From assembly GCA_035327305.1 (NCBI GenBank), contig DAOLDL010000020.1:1-42525 (forward strand): DNA of 42,525 nt, written 5' to 3'. A program made the position numbers and the translations under genes. Shown here piece by piece: positions 25,204 through 33,935 of this stretch (positions are counted from its first letter, which is position 1; the number at the start of each line of letters is the position of its first letter). The notes under the pieces were generated by a model. That model was given only the letters and a program-made list of their open reading frames with translations. It searched no databases and was not told the DNA's origin. Origin of the DNA: CALMUP01 sp035327305 (GTDB lineage: Bacteria > Verrucomicrobiota > Kiritimatiellia > CAIVKH01).

Positions 25204-26415
25204 CTATTCCGACTCTGACAGCCTTTTTTTGGGTGCTTCATGAAAGCGGCGGTGAGCGTCCCGGAGTAGCGCGGGAATTCTATCGGCAAACGGATACCCG
25301 GATAAACATTCGAGGATGGCCCTTTCATCGAATTCACCTGCGTTTTTCCCGGGAAACCAATGGTCCCCCTGCCCCAGCAGGTTGTACCGCATTTTTGCAA
25401 ACGACTCCATGCCAAGCGCGGTTGCATAATTCCACAACCGCACAATTTCCCAAATGTTGATGTGGCCCGGCACTTGTTTCCATTCCGGCAATCCCTGCAT
25501 CCACCTTGTGGACCAATCCCGTCCCAAGGCATCTCCCATGGCTTGATGAATGCGCATGGCAATTTCCCGCGTGATCTCATTTCGATTTTCGTACCATTTC
25601 AAACCAGCCACATGCTCATCAAAGTCCGATGGCCGGGATGCACCCAGGCTCAACGTATGGACATTGGAACGGCTCAAACAGTAGAGATCATTGAATTGCA
25701 TGGGAGTCAACGGCGCGCATAGCTCAATCATACGCGGAGTCGGCTCGTAAAGTTTTCCGCCCTTGTCATTGGGGCTGATAATAAACACCCCCATGTCATG
25801 GCGGGTGGCGGCTTCGATGGCCGGCCAATTGATTTCATTTACAAAATACCAATGAAGGTTCACGTAATCAAATACGTCGGTTTCAATGGCCGCGACAATG
25901 GCATCCATCGGACCATGCGTGGAGAAACCGACAGCGCGGCATTTGCCTTCTTTTTTCAGTTTTATTGCGGCAGATAATGTTCCACCCGGTGCCATGCATT
26001 GATCCAGAATTTCCCGGGTGTTGATTCCATGAACCGCCAGCAAGTCGACATAATCAACCTCAAGCAAGCCAAGTGATTTGTGTACCGTTTCCGTGAATTC
26101 AGCACCTTCCGCCCGGGGGCCGACTTTGGTTTGCACCAATATCGCATCCCTCGGATATTTCTTCAGCGCCGGGGCAAGCTGAAGTTCAGAGGTACCATAA
26201 CCGCGGGCGGTTTCTATGTGCCGGATTCCCAGCTCGATAGCCCGTTTGATGCACGCCTCCACATTGGCCTGACTGTCCGATGGTATTTCTTCACGATTTT
26301 TGTCCTGCCATGCATGCTGGTATCGCATTCCGCCGCAACTGAAAACCGGCATGGAGAATTCCGTCCGTCCGAATCGGCGGGTCGGCATGGCGGCGGATGA
26401 TGCGAATTCAGGCAT
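25204..26415 (-). CDS. Aldo/keto reductase with long C-terminal extension
   Basis: A 403-residue AKR. The (beta/alpha)8-type NAD(P)H-dependent reductase domain covers about residues 10-290, with Tyr73 in ARGYGTSE, Lys97 in LVQTKVG and His129 in LLAVHGIN as the catalytic Tyr-Lys-His. The position of the usual catalytic Asp is Glu68 (HIETARGYG), a substitution seen in some family members. About 110 extra residues follow with a WxxxLPEWKQ-type segment and no Cys-rich Fe-S motif, unlike the ferredoxin-type C-terminus of COG1453 proteins. It lies 9 bp after pgi and shares its transcript. Substrate unknown. Confidence 0.85.
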   Translation of the reverse strand: MPEFASSAAMPTRRFGRTEFSMPVFSCGGMRYQHAWQDKNREEIPSDSQANVEACIKRAIELGIRHIETARGYGTSELQLAPALKKYPRDAILVQTKVGPRAEGAEFTETVHKSLGLLEVDYVDLLAVHGINTREILDQCMAPGGTLSAAIKLKKEGKCRAVGFSTHGPMDAIVAAIETDVFDYVNLHWYFVNEINWPAIEAATRHDMGVFIISPNDKGGKLYEPTPRMIELCAPLTPMQFNDLYCLSRSNVHTLSLGASRPSDFDEHVAGLKWYENRNEITREIAMRIHQAMGDALGRDWSTRWMQGLPEWKQVPGHINIWEIVRLWNYATALGMESFAKMRYNLLGQGDHWFPGKNAGEFDERAILECLSGYPFADRIPALLRDAHRRFHEAPKKRLSESE

Positions 26416-26424
26416 GAGGCAACG

Positions 26425-28053
26425 TTACTGCCAACCGCGGTACATTTCAATCAGCCGGTTCGTCGACGCATCGTGCTTTAATTCACTTTTCGCGCCGGAA
26501 GCAAGATCGGGTAGTATTTGTTGAGCCAGAACTTTGCCAAGCTCAACGCCCCACTGGTCAAACGAATTGATGTTCCAGACAATTCCCTGTGTGAAAATTT
26601 TGTGTTCATAAAGCGCGATCAATTGACCAAGCACAAAAGGCGTCAATGCTTTTGCCATGATGGTATTTGTCGGATGATTTCCATTGAACACTTTGAACGG
26701 AACCAGATTTTCCGGTGTTCCTTCGGCTTCCACTTCTTCGCGGGTTTTTCCGAATGCAAGCGCGGCAGTCTGGGCGAAGAAATTAGCCATTAACTTCGGA
26801 TGATGATCGCTGATGGGATTATGCGAGTTGGCAAAACCGATGAAGTCACATGGAATCAATTTCGTTCCCTGATGAATTAACTGGTAAAAAGAATGCTGAC
26901 CGTTGGTCCCCGGCTCGCCCCAGATGATTGGACCGGTCTGGTAGTCGATCGTGTCGCCCTGAATATCCACTGACTTCCCATTGCTTTCCATGTCGCCCTG
27001 CTGGAAATAGGCCGCAAAACGATGCATGTACTGATCATACGGCAGAATGGCATGTGAATCTGCGCCGAGAAAGTTGTTGTACCAGATGCCAAGCAACGCC
27101 AGTAAAACCGGCATATTATCATTGAGAGGCGCTGTCGCAAAATGCCGATCCATGGTATGGGCGCCTTTTAATAATGCGTCAAAATTATCCGGTCCGATGG
27201 CGATCATCACCGGCAGGCCTATCGCCGAGCAAAGGGAATACCGGCCACCGACCCAATCCCAGAAGCCAAACATGTTTGCCGTATCTATTCCGAATGCCGA
27301 CACCTTGGCGGCATTGGTGGATAAAGCCACAAAATGTTTGGCCACCGAGGACGGGTCCTTTAATTCCGCAAGAAGCCAGGCTTTGGCGGATTCGGCGTTG
27401 GTCATGGTTTCCTGGGTGGTGAACGTTTTGGACGCTACAATAAAAAGGGTTTCATCCGGCGACAAATCCCTAAGTGTCTCGGCCAGATGCGTGCCGTCTA
27501 CATTCGAAATGAAACGTATTGCCAGATTTCTCTCGCTGTAAGCCTTTAATGCTTCATAGGCCATCACCGGTCCCAAGTCAGACCCTCCGATGCCAATGTT
27601 CACAACATTTTTAATGCGCTTGCCGGTGTGACCGGTCCATGACCCGTCACGTACCCTGCCACTGAATGTACGCATACGCTGAAGCACGTCATTAACTTCC
27701 GGCATGACATCGCGTCCATCGACCACAATGGGATGATTCGAGACATTGCGGAGCGCCACATGCAGAACGGCCCGGTTTTCCGTAAAGTTGATTTTCTCGC
27801 CGGAAAACATGGCGGTACGCATGCGATCCAACGGCGATTGCGCGGCCAGATCATGCAATAACGTCAGCGTTTCATCCGTTATGAGGTTTTTGGAGTAGTC
27901 CAGATACAGGTCGTCGACGCGCATGGAAAGCTTATCAGCCCGCGAGGAGTCCTTCTTAAAGGCTTCCCGGAGGCTGAAATAGCGCAATGCTTTTCCATGC
28001 CTTTCAAGTTCCTTCCAAGCCCGCGTTCTGGTAAATTTATATGTTGTACTCAT
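26425..28053 (-). CDS. pgi: Glucose-6-phosphate isomerase
   Basis: A 542-residue isomerase interconverting glucose 6-phosphate and fructose 6-phosphate, of the long E. coli-like form. Signatures present are GIGGSDLGPVMAYEAL, FWDWVGGRYSLCSAIGLP, GEPGTNGQHSFYQLIHQGT and the C-terminal SFDQWGVELGKVLAQ. Full length compared with E. coli Pgi (549). AGGG lies just before the ATG and a good promoter is present on the minus strand. The gene sits beside the glycan operon and supplies hexose phosphate for sugar-nucleotide synthesis as well as glycolysis. Confidence 0.97.
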   Translation of the reverse strand: MSTTYKFTRTRAWKELERHGKALRYFSLREAFKKDSSRADKLSMRVDDLYLDYSKNLITDETLTLLHDLAAQSPLDRMRTAMFSGEKINFTENRAVLHVALRNVSNHPIVVDGRDVMPEVNDVLQRMRTFSGRVRDGSWTGHTGKRIKNVVNIGIGGSDLGPVMAYEALKAYSERNLAIRFISNVDGTHLAETLRDLSPDETLFIVASKTFTTQETMTNAESAKAWLLAELKDPSSVAKHFVALSTNAAKVSAFGIDTANMFGFWDWVGGRYSLCSAIGLPVMIAIGPDNFDALLKGAHTMDRHFATAPLNDNMPVLLALLGIWYNNFLGADSHAILPYDQYMHRFAAYFQQGDMESNGKSVDIQGDTIDYQTGPIIWGEPGTNGQHSFYQLIHQGTKLIPCDFIGFANSHNPISDHHPKLMANFFAQTAALAFGKTREEVEAEGTPENLVPFKVFNGNHPTNTIMAKALTPFVLGQLIALYEHKIFTQGIVWNINSFDQWGVELGKVLAQQILPDLASGAKSELKHDASTNRLIEMYRGWQ

Positions 28054-28075
28054 GGTTTCCCTTTCGTCGACTTGG

Positions 28076-28103
28076 ACTATAGGCGGAAGCGGTTCAATGT
28101 CAA
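28076..28103 (-). promoter_or_regulatory. Candidate pgi promoter
   Basis: On the minus strand a perfect TTGACA (28098-28103) is 16 bp from TATAGT (28076-28081), which matches TATAAT at five of six positions. It lies 22 bp upstream of the pgi start, leaving a short leader that contains AGGG. Confidence 0.6.
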
Positions 28104-28125
28104 TGGGTCACCGCAACCCTGATGA

Positions 28126-28154
28126 TTGACAGGTGATTCCGCCGCAGGTACTTT
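28126..28154 (+). promoter_or_regulatory. Candidate promoter of the glycan operon
   Basis: A perfect TTGACA (28126-28131) lies 17 bp upstream of TACTTT (28149-28154, three of six matches to TATAAT). Transcription would start near 28161, only about 3 nt before the ATG at 28164, and there is no Shine-Dalgarno between them, so the mRNA may be leaderless. It is divergent from the pgi promoter. Confidence 0.45.
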
Positions 28155-28163
28155 TGCCCGATT

Positions 28164-29111
28164 ATGAATGCACCTACTTATAACATCCTGGTGACCGGTG
28201 GCGCAGGGTATATCGGATCCGTATTGATCCCGGAACTTCTGGCGCTGGGTCACCGCGTTACCGCCGTCGACAATTTCTCATTCAATCAGTCATCCCTTCT
28301 CGACTGTTGTCGTTACGACACGTTTCAGGCGGTTCGGGGTGACGTGCGGGACGAGTCTTTAATGAAGAAATTGATGGCCAAGGCTGATGTGATCGTTCCC
28401 CTGGCCTGCCTGGTTGGCGCTCCGATTTGCGCCCAACGCCCATTGGAAGCTCGATCCATCAACCTTGATGCGATCAAGATGTTGCTGGACATGTCCAGCG
28501 ATCAGCAACGGTTTTTATCACCCACCACCAACAGCGGATACGGCGTGGGTGAGAGTGGAATTTACTGTACGGAAGAAACACCGCTCCGCCCGGTATCCCT
28601 TTATGGCGTCCTCAAGGTTGAACTGGAAAAGCACCTGCTCGGTTCGGGCCGCGCCATTTCTTTCCGGTTGGCGACCGCCTTCGGCATAAGCCCCCGCATG
28701 CGCGTCGATCTTCTGGTAAACGACTTCACATACCGTGCGGTGGTTGATCGCTTCGTGGTATTGTTCGAGGCACACTTCAAGCGGAATTACATTCACGTGC
28801 GCGATGTCGGTCGCGCGTTTATTCACGGCCTCGACAATTGGAACTCCATGAAGGGACAGGCGTACAACGTCGGCTTGAGCAACGCCAACCTCTCCAAAAT
28901 GGAATTGTGCCTTGAAATCAAAAAACAAGCGCCCGAGTTCACCATCATGGAGTCTGAAATCGGCAAGGATCCCGACCAGCGCAATTATATTGTCAGCAAT
29001 GATAAAATCGAAAAAACCGGGTACAAGCCGGCAGTGAGCCTCCAGATGGGCATTGCTGAATTGATCAAGGGCTATCAAATAATTCGCCGCAACCAGTACG
29101 CAAACATCTAG
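28164..29111 (+). CDS. NAD-dependent epimerase/dehydratase (SDR)
   Basis: A 315-residue extended SDR with Rossmann motif VTGGAGYIGS, active-site Ser/Thr-containing TTNSGYGVG and YGVLKVELEK (YxxxK). It is probably a nucleotide-sugar epimerase or dehydratase and is the first gene of the glycan operon, 8 bp before the Fcl-like gene. Homologous SDRs occur beside HddA/HddC-like genes in heptose-modification clusters of Campylobacter, so GDP-heptose-type substrates are possible here, but this is an inference from context. No obvious Shine-Dalgarno precedes the ATG (see the candidate promoter). Confidence 0.8.
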   Translation: MNAPTYNILVTGGAGYIGSVLIPELLALGHRVTAVDNFSFNQSSLLDCCRYDTFQAVRGDVRDESLMKKLMAKADVIVPLACLVGAPICAQRPLEARSINLDAIKMLLDMSSDQQRFLSPTTNSGYGVGESGIYCTEETPLRPVSLYGVLKVELEKHLLGSGRAISFRLATAFGISPRMRVDLLVNDFTYRAVVDRFVVLFEAHFKRNYIHVRDVGRAFIHGLDNWNSMKGQAYNVGLSNANLSKMELCLEIKKQAPEFTIMESEIGKDPDQRNYIVSNDKIEKTGYKPAVSLQMGIAELIKGYQIIRRNQYANI

Positions 29112-29119
29112 GCCGTCAC

Positions 29120-30073
29120 ATGAAGGATTCCCGCTTCAAACGAATTCTGGTAACCGGAGCGCACGGATTTCTCGGACATCACCTGATGCCGCGTCTTCAC
29201 GATACGTTTGCGGCGGAAATCATTGCGGTTGGCCGGCGGGATTATGATTTGCTGGAACCGGGGATTCCGGATGCCATGATGCGGGACATCCGGCCCGACT
29301 GCGTGGTACATCTTGCCGCCAAGTCCGGCGGCATCGTCGACAACAAAAAACGACCTGCCGATTATTATTATGAAAACATGGCCATGAACACGCATGTGCT
29401 TCATGCCGCATACAAGGCCGGTGTAACAAAGTTGCTGACCCTCATGGGCGGTTGCTCCTATCCGTCCAAGGCCGTGTCCCCGATCAGTGAAGATCAAATG
29501 TGGAACGGATATCCGCAGATTGAAAGCGCGGGTTATTCCGTGGCCAAAAAAATGTTGCTGGTTCAATCATGGGCTTACCGGAGTCAGCATGGATTCAATT
29601 CGGTGGTGCTGGTTCCGGGTAATCTTTATGGTGAATGGGACAACTTCAACCTCGAACAATCGCATGTCATTCCCGCCCTTATTCGCAAATACATTGAAGC
29701 GAGGGATGCGGGGGCGACACACGTTGTCGCGCTGGGAACGGGAAAACCAACCCGTGATTTTGTTTACGCCGGGGATGTCGCCGCGACCCTGCCGTGGTTC
29801 CTCCAGAATTACGACTCCAGCGAACCCGTGAACATTTCCTCCGGCACCCGCACTTCGATCAAGGAACTGGCGGAATCCGTTAAAGAGGCAACCGGGTTCC
29901 AGGGCGAAATTGTCTGGGACACCAGCAAGCCGGATGGTCAGATGGATAAGATCTTTGATGTCACCCGCCTGCACGCACTTGGTCTTGCCTGCAACACACC
30001 GCTTAGGGAGGGCCTGAAGCAAACCGCCACGTGGTTTGAGGAGGCCCGTCGCCAGAACACGGTACGACTTTAA
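29120..30073 (+). CDS. GDP-L-fucose synthase-like reductase/epimerase
   Basis: A 317-residue SDR with VTGAHGFLGHHL near the N-terminus, the catalytic YSVAKKMLLVQ (YxxxK), the segment HLAAKSGGIVDNKKRPADYY and LMGGCSYPSKA. This combination is typical of GDP-L-fucose synthase (Fcl/WcaG) and of its relatives that reduce GDP-4-keto-heptose in Campylobacter (MlghC-like). It converts a GDP-4-keto-6-deoxy sugar to its product. No GMD dehydratase was found in the window. It is the second gene of the operon, and GHMP kinase follows in 4 bp. Confidence 0.85.
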   Translation: MKDSRFKRILVTGAHGFLGHHLMPRLHDTFAAEIIAVGRRDYDLLEPGIPDAMMRDIRPDCVVHLAAKSGGIVDNKKRPADYYYENMAMNTHVLHAAYKAGVTKLLTLMGGCSYPSKAVSPISEDQMWNGYPQIESAGYSVAKKMLLVQSWAYRSQHGFNSVVLVPGNLYGEWDNFNLEQSHVIPALIRKYIEARDAGATHVVALGTGKPTRDFVYAGDVAATLPWFLQNYDSSEPVNISSGTRTSIKELAESVKEATGFQGEIVWDTSKPDGQMDKIFDVTRLHALGLACNTPLREGLKQTATWFEEARRQNTVRL

Positions 30074-30077
30074 GCAA

Positions 30078-31061
30078 ATGATCATCTCGCAAACGCCATT
30101 TCGAATCAGTTTTTTCGGCGGCGGCACGGATTTTCCCGAGTACTATCGTGAACACGGCGGCGCCGTTATCGCCACCAGTATTGACAAGTATTGCTACCTT
30201 TCCATTCACAAGCTCGGCCCTTTTTTCAAATATCGAATCAAGGCAAATTACTCCCGGACCGAAGCGGTTACGCGGGCGGAGGAAATTGCACATCCGTTAA
30301 TTCGGGAAACGCTACTACTGCTTGATTGCAATGACAGCCTCGAAATTGGTCACATTGCGGATCTTCCCGGACGGACCGGCATCGGATCATCATCCTCCTT
30401 CACTGTCGGCCTGCTTCATGCCCTGCATTGCCTGCGGGATGAGACCGTGACTGCCGGTCAACTTGCGCAAGAAGCCATCATCGTGGAACGCGAACGGGTC
30501 GGGGATTCCGGCGGTCATCAGGACCAGTATGCGGCGGCGTTCGGCGGACTGAACCGTTTCGATTTCAATGCCAACGGAATCTCCGTTACTCCAGTACCGG
30601 AAAACCGCGTTGCCGAACTGCAGGATCGATTGATGATTTTTTACACCGGAACCGAACAATCGGCCGAATCGATCCTGACCGAACAAAGCAAACGCACTGG
30701 TCAGAATATTTCCGCATTGAAGGAAATGAAAGCCATGGTGAATGAAGCGGAAAACATTTTAAGAGGCAACCGGGATATGTCGGAATTCGGAAAACTGCTT
30801 CACGCCTCCTGGATGAGAAAGAAAACCCTGGCCGGGGGCATTTCAAACTCCGTCATTGATACCGCGTATGAAGCGGCACAAAAGGCGGGAGCCGAGGGTG
30901 GGAAACTGCTGGGCGCCGGCGGGCGGGGCTTTTTACTGCTGGATGCCGAACCGGATCGACACGGCTCCATTCGCGAGGCGTTGAACGGACTGGCTGAAGT
31001 TGATTTCGCCTTCAGCCGGGAAGGAAGTAAAATCATTTTTCATAACAAGGATATCCTATGA
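30078..31061 (+). CDS. GHMP kinase, D-glycero-D-manno-heptose 7-phosphate kinase-like
   Basis: A 327-residue GHMP sugar kinase. The N-terminus IISQTPFRISFFGGGTD and the phosphate-binding LPGRTGIGSSSSFTVGLL are the pattern of HddA-type kinases, which phosphorylate heptose 7-phosphate at C1. GAGGRGFLLLDAE near the C-terminus is the third conserved motif. It pairs functionally with the nucleotidyltransferase at 33922, forming the kinase and activation steps of a GDP-sugar pathway. An upstream start at 30036 would overlap the previous gene by 38 bp and adds atypical sequence, so 30078 was chosen. The heptose substrate is inferred from the family, not proven. Confidence 0.85.
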   Translation: MIISQTPFRISFFGGGTDFPEYYREHGGAVIATSIDKYCYLSIHKLGPFFKYRIKANYSRTEAVTRAEEIAHPLIRETLLLLDCNDSLEIGHIADLPGRTGIGSSSSFTVGLLHALHCLRDETVTAGQLAQEAIIVERERVGDSGGHQDQYAAAFGGLNRFDFNANGISVTPVPENRVAELQDRLMIFYTGTEQSAESILTEQSKRTGQNISALKEMKAMVNEAENILRGNRDMSEFGKLLHASWMRKKTLAGGISNSVIDTAYEAAQKAGAEGGKLLGAGGRGFLLLDAEPDRHGSIREALNGLAEVDFAFSREGSKIIFHNKDIL

Positions 31062-32143
31062 GCAGTCAGACAACACGGATACCCTGGTTCGAACCGGTCA
31101 TCGACGCCGATGATGTCGCCGCCGTCGACCGCGTGGTCGCCTCCGGTTTTGTTAATGAGGGACCGGAGAATCGCGAATTCGAAAAGGAACTTTGCACATA
31201 TTTTGATGTTCCCTACGCCGTGACCACGCCAAGTTGCACCATGGCGCTGGCTTTATCGGTGATGGCACATGGTATCGGGCATGGCGACAAAGTGCTGGTG
31301 CCGGCCATCACATTTATCGGAACGGCCAGCGCGGTACGTCTGGCCGGCGCGGAAGTGGTATTGGTGGATGTTGATCCGGAAACATTCACCATTCGCCTGG
31401 ATGATGCGGCAAGCAAAATCAACTCCTCGGTCAAGGCGATCATTCCGGTGCATCTGACCGGTCGATCATGCGACATGAATGGTGTAAATGCCCTCGCCGA
31501 AAAACACGGATTGGCAGTCATTGAAGACGCGGCGGAAGCGCTTGGTTCCCGCAATGAACGTGGCTGGCTCGGCGCTCAATCACACGCTGGTTGCTTTTCG
31601 CTGGCGCCGACGAAAATCATCACCTCGGGTCAGGGCGGTTTTGTTCTTACACGAAGTGAAACCATTCGCGATCAGTTGATTCGACTGCGTGACCACGGAC
31701 GCTTATCCCGGTCAAGTGACGTGCATCCGGTCACCGGATTTAATTTCAAAGTCACGGACATGCAGGCGGCGCTGGCGAGGTCTCAATGGAGGAAACTGGA
31801 CCGGAGAATCAAACGCGCCAAAGAAATTGACGCACGCTATCAACAAGGTCTGGACGGATGCGCAGATATTGCCTGCACGGCGCGTCCCGAATCCGGGTAC
31901 CTGATGTGGCCCGATTTCAAGAGCAGGCATCGCGATGCTATTGTCGACCGGCTCAAAACACAAAACATTCACCTGCGCCCGTACTGGCCGGGATTACACA
32001 TGCAACCCGCTTATCAATCCGGTCAGCCATATCCCGGTGCGGATGTAGCATGCCGGCAAGCCTGCTGGTTGCCTTGCTCCCCGGATATAACCGACGAACA
32101 GATCGACACGGTCATCGCGGCCATCCGGAATGCCCTGCCATGA
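31058..32143 (+). CDS. DegT/DnrJ/EryC1/StrS-type sugar aminotransferase
   Basis: A 361-residue PLP-dependent enzyme of the DegT family. The Schiff-base lysine is Lys186 in SLAPTKIITSGQGG, and the PLP-binding Asp is in VIEDAAEALG. Family members aminate keto-sugars to amino sugars or, in some branches, dehydrate them. Its ATG overlaps the kinase stop (ATGA at 31058-31061) and its stop overlaps the next ATG. In this operon it points to an amino sugar in the surface glycan; a 4-keto GDP-sugar is a possible substrate. Confidence 0.9.
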   Translation: MSSQTTRIPWFEPVIDADDVAAVDRVVASGFVNEGPENREFEKELCTYFDVPYAVTTPSCTMALALSVMAHGIGHGDKVLVPAITFIGTASAVRLAGAEVVLVDVDPETFTIRLDDAASKINSSVKAIIPVHLTGRSCDMNGVNALAEKHGLAVIEDAAEALGSRNERGWLGAQSHAGCFSLAPTKIITSGQGGFVLTRSETIRDQLIRLRDHGRLSRSSDVHPVTGFNFKVTDMQAALARSQWRKLDRRIKRAKEIDARYQQGLDGCADIACTARPESGYLMWPDFKSRHRDAIVDRLKTQNIHLRPYWPGLHMQPAYQSGQPYPGADVACRQACWLPCSPDITDEQIDTVIAAIRNALP

Positions 32144-33354
32144 CAAAATCCAAGGGCAAACGAAAATTATGTGTTTTCTCGCGATATCAGCTCGGCGAGC
32201 AGTTCGATCTCGCCGCCGAATTCCGCCCCATGCTTGAACACCTTTGCCGTGAACATCAGGTCATGCATTTGAGTTTCAGGAATACACACCCACCCGCTGA
32301 AATTCCCGACGGCTTGCAGATTGAAGAAATCCCACTTCAGGTGAACCGGGACAAACCAGGCGACATAGTCATCAAGTCTCTGCTGATGTATTTCATGCTT
32401 CCGGTCGCCGTATGGAAAATACGCCGATTCAAACCCGAACTGGTTTTCGTATCCGAAATACTTCCGCTGGTTGGACTGTTCTTCAAATGGTTTTGCGGAT
32501 GTAAAGTCGCCACGGCCTACGGTGATTGGCACGTGCATAATTTTCTTGGCAAGAAGTGGTGGATCAAACCATTTCTCGCGCTTGCGGAATTTCTGGAACG
32601 ATTTGAAGCTCGACGTCTCGAAGGTCTGTTCTGCCGTGCCACTGCCGCCAGCCACCGCCTTCAGGCCTGGGGCGTGGCACAGAAGAATATCCGCGTCGTT
32701 TTCGATGCGCCTGACCTTTCGGCGTTTTATCCGCAGGATTGTTCGGAATTGCGGGCAATGTGCGGATTCTCCGCCAGGGATACCGTACTACTTTATCATG
32801 GCGTCATGCATCAGGGCAAAGGACTCGATATGCTTTTGCGTTGCACCGCCAAATTGCATCAGGAAGATTCATCCGTTGGAATCATCCTTGTGGGTTCCGG
32901 TCCTGAATTGGAACCACTTCGACGGCTGGCCACGGAACTTGGCATCGAAGGACGGTGTTATTTCACCGGCTGGCTGAAAACGATACAGGAAGTCGGCCAA
33001 TACTGTAACGCAGCGGACATTTGCATCGCCATGCGAACCGGCGCAGAATCAAACGTGCATATTATTCCCGGCGCTCTGCTTCATTCCATGGCATGCCGGA
33101 AAGTTGTGATCGGCCCCGATTTACCGGGCATACGTGAAGTCATACAGCACGGGGAAAACGGCTATGTTTTCAAACCGGACAACGAAGATTCGTTTATCAC
33201 CCTGATCCGCCAGTTGAGAATGGACCGCACCGACTGGTCCAGAGTTGCAAAGAATGCCGAAACCGACATTCACCGCCGGTTCAGTGTTGATGGCGCGGCT
33301 TCACAATACGCAGAAGCTCTGATACACTTCTCCCATGTGGAAGCAGGAAAATGA
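32140..33354 (+). CDS. GT4-type glycosyltransferase
   Basis: A 404-residue GT-B fold glycosyltransferase of the family 4 type. Its C-terminal half holds VLLYHGVMHQGKGLDMLLR, LVGSGPELEPLRRLA and the donor-binding IREVIQHGENGYVFKPD. In most GT4 enzymes the EX7E element has an 'LEAMA' core; here the matching stretch is LLHSMACR, so the second Glu is His, an unusual change that could alter catalysis or donor choice. The start at 32140 forms an ATGA overlap with the aminotransferase gene. It is probably the only transferase in the operon and acts in the cytoplasm or at the inner membrane. Confidence 0.85.
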   Translation: MTKSKGKRKLCVFSRYQLGEQFDLAAEFRPMLEHLCREHQVMHLSFRNTHPPAEIPDGLQIEEIPLQVNRDKPGDIVIKSLLMYFMLPVAVWKIRRFKPELVFVSEILPLVGLFFKWFCGCKVATAYGDWHVHNFLGKKWWIKPFLALAEFLERFEARRLEGLFCRATAASHRLQAWGVAQKNIRVVFDAPDLSAFYPQDCSELRAMCGFSARDTVLLYHGVMHQGKGLDMLLRCTAKLHQEDSSVGIILVGSGPELEPLRRLATELGIEGRCYFTGWLKTIQEVGQYCNAADICIAMRTGAESNVHIIPGALLHSMACRKVVIGPDLPGIREVIQHGENGYVFKPDNEDSFITLIRQLRMDRTDWSRVAKNAETDIHRRFSVDGAASQYAEALIHFSHVEAGK

Positions 33355-33935
33355 AAAGTCCGACCAATCTGTTTATTGATCTGAATGAACTTGAATTGCT
33401 GGCCCCTACCGCAATTGTTGGAAGAACTGTGCGCATTCGGAAACCGGCGCGGGTGAAAATTCACGACGGATCCATTATTGATGATTTCACCTATATTTCC
33501 TGCGGTCTGACGGTTGGATGTTTTTCGCATATTGGCGCGAACGGCGTTTTAATCGGCGGCGATGCTCACATCACCATTGGTCATTTTGTGAATATTGCGC
33601 CCGGTTCACGCCTCATCGCGGCGTCGAATGATTTTTCCGGCGGGCCGCTGGCCGGACCGGCAATTCCCCCGGAGTACGCCGGCGCGTCGATAACCGCGGA
33701 CATTGTGCTGGGCGATCACGTTTTGTTTGGCGCCAACACGGTGGTGCTTCCGGGAACCATTGTTCCGGAGGGTTTGGCCGCAGGCGCCTGCACGGTTCTT
33801 TCACCCAAAATCAAACTTGAACCATGGACCGTTTACGTTGGCAATCCGGCGCGTCCGATCAAGACGCGCAACCGGGAACAACTTGTTACCGTTGCCGAAC
33901 GAATCAAGCAGGATATGCCTGATGCCTTCCGTTGA
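33351..33935 (+). CDS. Hexapeptide-repeat acyltransferase (acetyltransferase)
   Basis: A 194-residue left-handed beta-helix transferase. Hexapeptide repeats run from about residue 28 to 170: IGANGVLIGGDAHITIGHFV, then ADIVLGDHVLFGANTVVLPG and LAAGACTVLSPKIK. The insertion with FSGGPLAGPAIPPEYAGASI is a loop seen in galactoside/maltose O-acetyltransferase-like proteins. It likely acetylates a sugar of the glycan, perhaps the amino group produced by the DegT enzyme. Starts with an ATGA overlap. Confidence 0.85.
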   Translation: MKSPTNLFIDLNELELLAPTAIVGRTVRIRKPARVKIHDGSIIDDFTYISCGLTVGCFSHIGANGVLIGGDAHITIGHFVNIAPGSRLIAASNDFSGGPLAGPAIPPEYAGASITADIVLGDHVLFGANTVVLPGTIVPEGLAAGACTVLSPKIKLEPWTVYVGNPARPIKTRNREQLVTVAERIKQDMPDAFR

